Source: Opitutia bacterium
GTDB lineage: Bacteria; Verrucomicrobiota; Verrucomicrobiae; Opitutales; UBA953
DNA: 11,128 bases
NCBI GenBank assembly: GCA_947465345.1
Contig: CANHZL010000035.1
Coordinates: forward strand, 1 to 11,128
Direction: 5' to 3'
Of the stretch, positions 5,569-11,128 are shown piece after piece. The position numbers and the translations under genes were made by a program. Positions within the stretch are counted from its first letter, which is position 1; the number at the start of each line of letters is the position of its first letter. The notes below the pieces were generated by a model, which had not been told where the DNA came from, searched no databases, and worked only from the letters and a program-made list of their open reading frames with translations.

Positions 5569-6119
5569 GCGCCAGCAGGCGGATCCTCGCCGCCGTGCGA
5601 GATAATCGCTTCGCGGCGCAGGCGGTCATGCCGGTACGACATGATAATATAAAGACCCACCCCGACGCAGATGCAGGAGTCGGCCACATTGAAGGCCGGG
5701 AAACGGTAGTACGGCAGGTGCACGTCGATGAAGTCGATGACGTGGTCGCCGAACAGACGGTCGCGGACGTTGCCCAAGGTGCCGCCGACGAACAAACCAA
5801 AGGCGAGCTGGCCGCCCTGCAACTCGCGTAACAGGGGCTGGCGCCAACGCCAGACGAGCGCGAGCACCGCCAGCGCGAGGAAGATCAAGAATGGACGGAC
5901 ATCATGCTCAGCGCCGAGGCCCCACGCGGCGCCCTTATTGCCGACATGCACGATCCACAGTCGATCAAACAGCACGACCGGGGGACGATCGGGGTCGTTA
6001 CTGAAATAGGCCCCAAACGGAATGTGCCGCACCACGAGTAACTTGGTCGCGATGTCGGTGACAATCGCGACCACGCAGACCGCCCAGAAGGACAGGTACG
6101 GTCGGAGGCGGGTCAGCAT
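5565..6119 (-). CDS. lspA: Lipoprotein signal peptidase (signal peptidase II)
   Basis: A 184-residue inner-membrane aspartyl protease that removes signal peptides from diacylated prolipoproteins just before the lipidated cysteine. All conserved boxes are present: TDIATK (21-26), NKGAAWGL (61-68, the N-x-G-A-x box), GGTLGNVRDR (112-121) with catalytic Asp120, GDHVIDFIDV (124-133) and FNVADS (143-148) with catalytic Asp147. Four membrane segments are visible (about 9-30, 76-92, 104-118 and 145-162). The length is slightly above the common 160-170 because of an insertion at 40-52 and a polar C-terminal tail. It follows the DksA-like gene by 14 nt and overlaps the flavin reductase start by 4 nt. 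Adjacency to ileS and a DksA-family gene is a common arrangement and supports the call. Confidence 0.96.
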   Translation of the reverse strand: MLTRLRPYLSFWAVCVVAIVTDIATKLLVVRHIPFGAYFSNDPDRPPVVLFDRLWIVHVGNKGAAWGLGAEHDVRPFLIFLALAVLALVWRWRQPLLRELQGGQLAFGLFVGGTLGNVRDRLFGDHVIDFIDVHLPYYRFPAFNVADSCICVGVGLYIIMSYRHDRLRREAIISHGGEDPPAGA

Positions 6120-6133
6120 GGGGCTACGGGCGC

Positions 6134-7213
6134 TCAGGTGTCGCTGGGCTCGTCTTCGCCGCCGCCACCGCCGGTGCCGAAGCCGACTTCGTCGCCGATC
6201 TCGCCGAGCGGGTTGCCACCACGACGACGATGGGCGCGACGATTCCGTTCGAGCTCCTTCTGGCCTTCGAGAGAATAACGGGTGAAAGGCACAGCGATCA
6301 GGCGCGCAGCCGGGATCGGCTTGCTGGTGATTTCGCAGGTTCCGTAAGAGCCCTTCTTCATGCGTTCGATCGCATCGGCAATCTCCTTGAGGGCTTCCTG
6401 TTCGTTCGAGATGAGCGAAAGGGCGAAATCGCGGTCGGCCGTGTCGGTGCCGGCGTCAGCGAGGTGCTGCGAGTAGCCGGAAAGGTCGCCGGCGTCGTCC
6501 TTGCCGGACTTCTTGAGGGCTTCCTCGGAGTGGAAGGCCAGGCCTTTGTGCAGCGCATCGCGCATATCGACCAGAAGGCGGTAGTAGCGGCGGAACTTCT
6601 CCGGAACCTGCTTCGACTCATCGACGAAGCCTTCACCCTTACGGAAGGGATTGGAACCGCCGAGGAGGTCGGCGATGGAAGCGGTGGCGATGTTATTCGA
6701 GCGGTTGCCCTGCGAGCGGGCCGCGGCGGCTGCCTTCTCGCGTGCCTTACGCTCCTCGTCTGGCACCCAGACGTTGAGCTTGATCTTGGACTTGTTGCGC
6801 TTCTCGAGGTAGGACTTCAGGTCCACGATCGTGTAAAACTGGAGTTTGGCGCGCGGCGCGACGACGAGTGCATCCGACTGGTGGTGGTCGTCACGGTGCT
6901 TGTTCAGGAGTCCCTTCTGGACGGCATGGTCGACCTTCGGAACTTTCGGGGCCTTGGCGCCCTTCGCAGCGGGAGCGGCAGCCGCGCCCTTTGCGTTCTT
7001 CGCGGGGATGACCGGAGCGGCCTTGGCGGCCTTACCCTTGGCGACCGGAGCGACTTTCACAGCCTTGACCGGCGCAGGCGCATTCTTGACGCCTTTGACA
7101 GGCGCCGGGGCCTTGCCTTTCGCGGCGACGGGCTTGGCGGTCGGCTTCACCTTGGCCTTGGCGACCGGGGCGACCTTCTTGGCGGGTTTCTTGGAATCTT
7201 TTTTCTTGGGCAT
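6134..7213 (-). CDS. DksA/TraR-family protein with Lys/Ala/Pro-rich N-terminal tail and degenerate zinc finger
   Basis: A 359-residue protein, over twice the length of E. coli DksA (151). Residues 1-95 are a low-complexity, very basic tail of repeated VAPVAK/APAPVK/AKGKA units like histone H1 tails. Residues 118-200 are a linker I do not recognise. Residues about 205-290 form the DksA-type helical hairpin (EKFRRYYRLLVDMRDAL, then DFALSLISNEQEALKEIADA). Next comes the finger region YGTCEITSKPIPAARLIAVP, then FTRYSLEGQKELE. Of four expected zinc cysteines only Cys293 remains; the others are Thr296, Ser314 and Gly317. A Gly/acidic tail ends the protein. DksA proteins insert the hairpin into the RNA polymerase secondary channel, often with ppGpp. 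The tail may bind nucleic acid (inference). It lies 12 nt after ileS and 14 nt before lspA. ATG 7213 gives a sensible MPKKKDSKKP start with no SD. Confidence 0.85.
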   Translation of the reverse strand: MPKKKDSKKPAKKVAPVAKAKVKPTAKPVAAKGKAPAPVKGVKNAPAPVKAVKVAPVAKGKAAKAAPVIPAKNAKGAAAAPAAKGAKAPKVPKVDHAVQKGLLNKHRDDHHQSDALVVAPRAKLQFYTIVDLKSYLEKRNKSKIKLNVWVPDEERKAREKAAAAARSQGNRSNNIATASIADLLGGSNPFRKGEGFVDESKQVPEKFRRYYRLLVDMRDALHKGLAFHSEEALKKSGKDDAGDLSGYSQHLADAGTDTADRDFALSLISNEQEALKEIADAIERMKKGSYGTCEITSKPIPAARLIAVPFTRYSLEGQKELERNRRAHRRRGGNPLGEIGDEVGFGTGGGGGEDEPSDT

Positions 7214-7225
7214 CGAGGGAGGAGG

Positions 7226-10045
7226 TTAGAGTTGCTGGTATTTGGCGAGAAGGGCTTCGCGGCAGCGTGGAGACACCATACCAAATCTGCCCGCTTCCAC
7301 AAGCGTCGGGACCCAGCGCCAGGAACGCGGGCAGCGGACGCCGTCGGCCTTATCGACCGCGAAGGACAAGGGGGCTCCGGCCTGAGGCTTGAGCTGGACG
7401 GAAGAAACAATCCAAAGCTCGGTCAATAAGGCCTGTTCTGCCGACAAAAGGGCGAAATCAGCGTCCGCCGGATCGCCGGTGACGACGACCGAGGCCTCAA
7501 GTGACTGGCCAATCTTCTTCTCCTGCCGCAGGCGCTCCATGGGAACATTAACCTGCGCGGCCAGAGCTTGGACGCGCGTGACAGCGGTATGGGCGGCCAG
7601 GCCGGCGGCATCTTCCCAGCGGGCGTCGATTGCCGGCCAATCCTGCAAGTGCACATTGGCAGCGTCGGTGTATTCGGCCTTGGCGTTGAGGTGCGACCAG
7701 GCTTCGTCCGCCGTGAACGGCACAAACGGAGCGATGAGCTTCAGGTACGCGCGCAGGACGATATCAATCGCGGTCTGCGTCGAGCGACGGACGACGTCGT
7801 TCGGCGCGGTGGTGTAGAGGCGGTCCTTCACCACGTTGTGGTAGGTGGCCGAGAGCGTACCGGTGGTGAAGCCGGCAAGGGCGGAGGCGGCGCGGTGGAA
7901 TTCGTTCCGCTCGCAGGCGTCCGTGACTTCGCGGACGAGCTTGGCAGTTTCGACGAGCACCCAGCGGTCGATGGCGGTCATCTGCTCCACTGGCACGGCG
8001 TGTTTAGCGGCGTCGAAGTCAAAGAGGTTGCCAAGCTGGTAGCGCAGCGAATTGCGCATGCTGCGGTACTGGTTCGAGATCGTCTCGAAGATTGCGTCGG
8101 AGAGCGGGATGTCGCTCTGGTAGTTCTCGGAGGCGACCCAGAGGCGCACGATGTCGGCGCCGTACTTCTTCACGTAGTCGTCGGCGGTCTGCGGCTTGCC
8201 GTCGGACTTAGAGATTTTCTGACGCTTCTCGTTTACGACGAAGCCGTGCGTGAGGACGGCGCGATACGGCGCGGAACCCTTGACGGCGATGGCGGTCCAG
8301 AGCGACGACTGGAACCAGCCACGGTGCTGGTCGGAGCCTTCAAGATAAAGGTCGGCCGGCCAGTGCAGATCCTTGTGCTTGGCGCAGACGGCGAGGTGGC
8401 TGGAGCCGGAGTCGATCCACACGTCGAGCGTGTCGGTGCCCTTACGTAGATCTTTCGGCCAGGAGGCGGGGACAGGGGCGCCGGCGAGGACTTCCTCGAC
8501 GGAGGAGGCCCACCACCAATCGCCACCGCGCGTGGCGACTTGCTGCGCGACGTGACGGACGACGGCGCCATCGAGATAGGATTCACCCTTGGACGGAGAA
8601 TAGAAAGCCGGGATCGGCACGCCCCAGGCGCGCTGACGCGAAATGCACCAATCCGGACGGCCTTCGAGTGCGGCCCTAATACGGTTTTCGCCCGAGGCGG
8701 GAATCCACTTCACTTCACCGACGGCGGCGAGCGCCTGCTTGCGCAGGTCGCCGCGGTCGAGGCCGACGAACCACTGGTCGAGCGCGCGGAAGACGACGGG
8801 CGTCTTGGAGCGCCAGCAATGCGGATAGGAATGCTCGAAGCTCTGCGCCTTGAGCAACGCGCCCTTGGCCTTAAGAAGCTCGAGCACAGCGATGTTCGCC
8901 GGATTCTTGCCGTCGGTCTCAAGGACGGTGATGCCCACCAACGACGCGGGGACCTTGCCGTCGTCGGCGTAGGTGCCGTCATCGCGCACCGGACAATAGG
9001 GCTCGAGGCCGTACTTGTTGCCGGTCTGGTAATCCTCGAGGCCGTGGCCGGGGGCGGTGTGCACGCAGCCGGTGCCGGCGTCGGTCGTGACGTAATCGGC
9101 GAGCACGATGGGCGAGGCACGGTCAATAAAAGGATGCTGGGGTTGCAGGCCTTCGAGTGCGCGGCCCTTGACCTTGAAGCCGTCGGTGGCGCCTTCGAGG
9201 CCGCAGGCAGCGACGAATGCATCGCGCAACGCTGAGGCGACGAGGAACGAGCGGTCACCATGGCGCACCTCGACGTATTCGAGGTCGGGGTGCACAGCGA
9301 TTGCGAGGTTCGCGGGCAGGGTCCACGGCGTGGTCGTCCAGATAACGACGGAAAGCGGATGCGCGGGCGCGAGCTGCTTGGCGGCAGGATCGGCGACAGG
9401 GAAAGCGACCCAGACGGAGAACGAGCGCTTGTCCTTGTATTCGATCTCGGCTTCGGCGAGCGCGGTCTGGCAAGGAATGGACCAATACACTGGCTTCTTC
9501 GAACGATAAACGAGGCCCTTCTCAACGAAGCACGCGAAGCCTTTGAGAATCTCAGCTTCATACGCCGGATCCATCGTGCGGTATTCGGACGGCCAATCGG
9601 CGAGGATGCCGAGGCGCTTGAACTGGCCGCGCTGTTTCTCAATGTAGGCGGCGGAGAATTCGGCGCAGGCCTTGCGGACGCCAAGGGCGTCGAGCGACTG
9701 CTTCTTGGCCTGGAGCTCCTTCATCACCTTGTGCTCGATCGGCAGGCCGTGGCAGTCCCAGCCTGGGACGTAAGGCGTCCGGAAACCACGCATCGACTTA
9801 TAGCGAAGGATGGAATCCTTGAGCAGCTTATTGAGGGCCGTGCCGATGTGGACGTCGCCATTAGTGAAGGGCGGACCGTCGTGAAGGACGAAGGCGGGCT
9901 TGCCGGCGGCACGTGCCTGAATCTGGCCATAGAGGCCATTGCGCTCCCAATGAGCGATGCGGACAGGCTCACGTTCGGCCAAGCCGGCCCTCATCGGGAA
10001 GTCGGTCACCGGCAGGTTGAGGGTATCCTTGAGCTCTTCGGCCAT
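7226..10045 (-). CDS. ileS: Isoleucyl-tRNA synthetase
   Basis: This 939-residue class Ia synthetase charges tRNA-Ile with isoleucine in the cytoplasm. It is a bacterial-type IleS: the N-terminal NLPVTDFPMRA segment, DGPPFTNGDVHIGTALNK (56-73) holding the HIGH-box variant HIGT, then PYVPGWDCHGLPIE (91-104). The editing (CP1) domain includes VIWTTTPWTLPANLAIAV and a TDAGTGCVHTAPGHG segment. The KMSKS-box variant KISKS is at 610-614, followed by the anticodon-binding domain. The C-terminal zinc finger is half lost (Cys905, Ser908, Ser925, Cys928). ATG 10045 (MAEELKDTLNLP) is chosen; the frame stays open to 10300, but the upstream residues are low-complexity and unlike IleS. It heads the operon ileS-dksA-lspA-flavin reductase. 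I find no T-box leader. A TTATAC element lies 7 nt upstream of the start. Confidence 0.97.
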   Translation of the reverse strand: MAEELKDTLNLPVTDFPMRAGLAEREPVRIAHWERNGLYGQIQARAAGKPAFVLHDGPPFTNGDVHIGTALNKLLKDSILRYKSMRGFRTPYVPGWDCHGLPIEHKVMKELQAKKQSLDALGVRKACAEFSAAYIEKQRGQFKRLGILADWPSEYRTMDPAYEAEILKGFACFVEKGLVYRSKKPVYWSIPCQTALAEAEIEYKDKRSFSVWVAFPVADPAAKQLAPAHPLSVVIWTTTPWTLPANLAIAVHPDLEYVEVRHGDRSFLVASALRDAFVAACGLEGATDGFKVKGRALEGLQPQHPFIDRASPIVLADYVTTDAGTGCVHTAPGHGLEDYQTGNKYGLEPYCPVRDDGTYADDGKVPASLVGITVLETDGKNPANIAVLELLKAKGALLKAQSFEHSYPHCWRSKTPVVFRALDQWFVGLDRGDLRKQALAAVGEVKWIPASGENRIRAALEGRPDWCISRQRAWGVPIPAFYSPSKGESYLDGAVVRHVAQQVATRGGDWWWASSVEEVLAGAPVPASWPKDLRKGTDTLDVWIDSGSSHLAVCAKHKDLHWPADLYLEGSDQHRGWFQSSLWTAIAVKGSAPYRAVLTHGFVVNEKRQKISKSDGKPQTADDYVKKYGADIVRLWVASENYQSDIPLSDAIFETISNQYRSMRNSLRYQLGNLFDFDAAKHAVPVEQMTAIDRWVLVETAKLVREVTDACERNEFHRAASALAGFTTGTLSATYHNVVKDRLYTTAPNDVVRRSTQTAIDIVLRAYLKLIAPFVPFTADEAWSHLNAKAEYTDAANVHLQDWPAIDARWEDAAGLAAHTAVTRVQALAAQVNVPMERLRQEKKIGQSLEASVVVTGDPADADFALLSAEQALLTELWIVSSVQLKPQAGAPLSFAVDKADGVRCPRSWRWVPTLVEAGRFGMVSPRCREALLAKYQQL

Positions 10046-10052
10046 GTTTGAC

Positions 10053-10058
10053 GTATAA
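10053..10058 (-). promoter_or_regulatory. Candidate -10 element of the ileS operon
   Basis: On the minus strand TTATAC lies exactly 7 nt upstream of the ileS ATG (10045), in an otherwise GC-rich leader. If it is a -10 box, transcription would begin at or very near the start codon, giving a leaderless or nearly leaderless mRNA. No -35 match is seen at 16-18 nt (TGCGTA at 17 nt is poor), so this is tentative. Confidence 0.3.
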
Positions 10059-10087
10059 GGGGGAGGTGAAGGGCGTACGCACCCCTC

Positions 10088-10174
10088 GGGGCGGGCAGGG
10101 TGAACGGGGAAGCCCTCGAGGCAAGGGCGGAGATGGGGACAAAGGCTCGTTCGGGCGGGGCGGGATTGACAGGG
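10088..10174 (+). other. G-rich divergent intergenic region with two G-quadruplex-type motifs
   Basis: The 157-nt region between ileS and the divergent membrane-protein gene is strongly G-rich on the plus strand. Two stretches fit the four-run G-quadruplex pattern: 10088-10109 (GGGG, GGG, GGG, GGGG with loops of 1, 2 and 5 nt) and 10153-10174 (GGG, GGGG, GGG, GGG with loops of 1, 1 and 7 nt). The 7-nt loop of the second is ATTGACA and contains the TTGACA listed below. Short palindromes GCGTACGC (10073-10080) and CCTCGAGG (10113-10120 region) also occur. Folding is not proven, and G runs are frequent in GC-rich genomes. Confidence 0.45.
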
Positions 10175-10194
10175 CGGACGGGAAACGCACCAAT
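10166..10194 (+). promoter_or_regulatory. Candidate -35 element of the small membrane-protein gene
   Basis: A perfect TTGACA (10166-10171) lies 31 nt before the ATG at 10203. At 17-nt spacing the -10 position reads ACCAAT (10189-10194), a poor match, so only the -35 is persuasive. A start site there would give a very short leader. Confidence 0.3.
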
Positions 10195-10202
10195 GCAACC
10201 CC

Positions 10203-10466
10203 ATGGATAACATGAAGCCCAAGCTCATCACCAAGCAGGCGGTCATCATCGACCTCGTCCTGACGGTGGTTTTCTTCGTCTGGATCACCTCGATCCTCAA
10301 GAAGCATGTCCCCTGGTCCGAAGCTGGCGAGACCGCCGTACTCCTAGGCGCGGCCTATTGCGGCCTCTGCCTAGCTGGCGTCTTCTGGATGGCCCTCAAC
10401 CTCTTCCGTGTGACGCTGGCCGACCAGATGCTGCAGAAGACGGTAGAAGCCAAACAGTCCAACTGA
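10203..10466 (+). CDS. Small two-helix membrane protein, unknown function
   Basis: An 87-residue protein I do not recognise. It has a short basic N-terminus, a first membrane helix at about residues 14-32 (VIIDLVLTVVFFVWITSIL), a polar loop (KKHVPWSEAGET), a second helix at about 45-68 (AVLLGAAYCGLCLAGVFWMALNLF) and a polar C-terminus rich in Gln and Lys. The basic start suggests both ends face the cytoplasm. ATG 10203 is the first start in frame; ATG 10212, three codons later, is equally possible. It is divergent from ileS across the G-rich region and convergent with the next gene, only 14 nt stop-to-stop, so it stands alone. Codon pattern and position make it a likely real gene. No signal peptide cleavage site or catalytic motif is visible. 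Confidence 0.7.
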   Translation: MDNMKPKLITKQAVIIDLVLTVVFFVWITSILKKHVPWSEAGETAVLLGAAYCGLCLAGVFWMALNLFRVTLADQMLQKTVEAKQSN

Positions 10467-10480
10467 GCCGCCCTGGCGGC
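10467..10480. terminator. GC palindrome between convergent stop codons
   Basis: GCCGCC (10467-10472) and GGCGGC (10475-10480) form a perfect inverted repeat that exactly fills the 14 nt between the stop codon of the membrane-protein gene and the stop codon of the leftward gene. No T tract follows on either strand, so termination activity is uncertain. Confidence 0.4.
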
Positions 10481-11107
10481 CTACTTGGCGGCCGGACCGG
10501 TGATTTCCATCGCGGCTTCGACCTCGCGACGTAACTCGTCCGCCTCGCGGCGCTCTTTCTGATACTCCGCCCATAACACGGCGAGTTCCTCTGGCTTGCC
10601 TTCCTGTAACCGCTCCAACCAAGCACCAAAGGTGCGCCAGGCGTTATGGTAGACTGGATTCTGCCGAAGAATCTCTCGACGCAAAGCGACGAGTCGCGAC
10701 CGGATGCTGGCCTTCACGGCCGCGAGTTCGCGATGCTTGGGCAGATCCGCTCCAGCCAGGACTTCATCGCCGCGGCCGACATCGAAGACGAAACGAGAAA
10801 TATCATCGAGCGATTCGGCCGACTCGCGCGGGCCGAGGCTGACGGGCGCCCGCGAAAGCAGCAGCTCGGCGCGATGCACGAGCCACCATTCGTCGGGCGA
10901 TTTGGCCAAGGTCGCGAGAAGCTTAGAGACGGAGTCACCATGGGCGGAGGCAATGAGGGCGCGGCCCTGGTCGACGGGTGCTCCCAGCGTCTGACGGAGC
11001 GCCCGCCAGAAAAGGAAAGCCTCTCGCTCAGGGGCCTTGCCGGCGATGATGTCGGGCAGCGTGGAAGGAATCGCCTGACGGCCTTCGCGATACCAGAAAT
11101 CATTCAT
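10481..11107 (-). CDS. Hypothetical protein, unknown function (start may lie beyond the window)
   Basis: A 208-residue soluble, mostly helical protein that I do not recognise. It is rich in Arg, Glu, Leu and Trp. It has no signal peptide, no membrane segment and no cysteine. Residues about 125-150 (VKASIRSRLVALRREILRQN) and 165-200 (GAWLERLQEG, then a KERREADELRREVEAAME run) look like long amphipathic helices, the last probably a coiled coil. ATG 11107 gives MNDFWYREGRQAIP, but the frame stays open without a stop to the window edge (at least 7 more codons), so the true start may be upstream. No SD is seen before this ATG. It converges on the small membrane-protein gene. A long uninterrupted frame with a sensible protein composition supports it as real. 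Confidence 0.68.
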   Translation of the reverse strand: MNDFWYREGRQAIPSTLPDIIAGKAPEREAFLFWRALRQTLGAPVDQGRALIASAHGDSVSKLLATLAKSPDEWWLVHRAELLLSRAPVSLGPRESAESLDDISRFVFDVGRGDEVLAGADLPKHRELAAVKASIRSRLVALRREILRQNPVYHNAWRTFGAWLERLQEGKPEELAVLWAEYQKERREADELRREVEAAMEITGPAAK

Positions 11108-11128
11108 GGACGGCCGTAACTGCGCGAC

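Noticed and set aside
7030..7200. DNA repeat array in the N-terminal part of the dksA-like gene
   Set aside because: The repetition is at the protein level (Lys/Ala/Pro units); nucleotide copies are imperfect and in frame, so it is not a separate repeat element.
6230..7429. A 399-codon open frame on the plus strand across the dksA-like gene and the end of ileS
   Set aside because: It lies antisense to two well-identified genes and its translation (Gly, Leu, Arg, Val-rich) mirrors their codon pattern. Long antisense frames are expected in GC-rich DNA.
7568..8449. A 293-codon plus-strand open frame inside ileS
   Set aside because: A shadow of the ileS codon periodicity with no recognisable domain; the opposite strand is unmistakably IleS.
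8710..9684. A 324-codon minus-strand frame inside ileS
   Set aside because: Out-of-frame shadow, Ser/Arg/Pro-rich, overlapping the in-frame synthetase entirely.
10046..10202. T-box riboswitch upstream of ileS
   Set aside because: No T-box sequence, specifier stem or antiterminator is visible in the 157-nt leader; only G/C-rich runs and short palindromes.
10646..11119. A 157-codon plus-strand frame opposite the last gene
   Set aside because: Low-quality composition and antisense to a longer, more protein-like frame ending next to a convergent palindrome.

Overview
The window looks like ordinary chromosomal core and near-core DNA from a GC-rich, Gram-negative-type bacterium. Lipoprotein processing (lspA), a lipobox protein and an Opp-type importer are all present. 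Variant FmdB-like and DksA-like proteins without zinc cysteines, and a DksA with a long Lys/Ala/Pro tail, recall the Planctomycetes-Verrucomicrobia group, and I lean to Verrucomicrobiota (Opitutae-like). That placement is by recall of family variants, not by a search. I see no mobile element, CRISPR array, phage gene or rRNA.

Layout: (1) The 3' end of rplS (1-141) with a strong intrinsic terminator, then monocistronic rpsP (432-698) ending in a hairpin shared with the opposing operon. (2) A leftward operon at 3518-795: DCC-family thiol oxidoreductase, small lipoprotein, oppB, oppC and an FmdB-like small protein. Junctions overlap or are at most 8 nt. No substrate-binding protein or ATPase of the transporter lies in the window. 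(3) A rightward housekeeping stretch: tRNA-Tyr(GTA) with encoded CCA, rpsT with a strong terminator, and a RluA-like pseudouridine synthase homologue whose catalytic Asp position reads Glu. (4) A second leftward operon at 10045-4954: ileS, a DksA/TraR-family protein, lspA and a flavin-reductase-like protein. Gaps are 12 and 14 nt, then a 4-nt ATGA overlap. It meets the RluA-like gene stop-to-stop with no bases between. (5) A G-rich divergent intergenic region (10046-10202), a small two-helix membrane protein (10203-10466), and an unrecognised leftward protein that runs to the window edge.

How the genes work together: region 4 couples isoleucyl-tRNA charging, an RNA-polymerase-associated regulator homologue and lipoprotein signal-peptide removal, a gene grouping found in several phyla. 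Region 2 supplies half of a peptide importer plus a small lipoprotein and two small accessory proteins.

The most unusual signal is a shared theme. Three proteins from families that usually carry Cys4 zinc sites have them wholly or half erased here: the FmdB-like protein, the DksA-like protein and the IleS C-terminal finger. In addition, none of the starts I inspected has a Shine-Dalgarno sequence at normal spacing, and several leaders are instead pyrimidine-rich.
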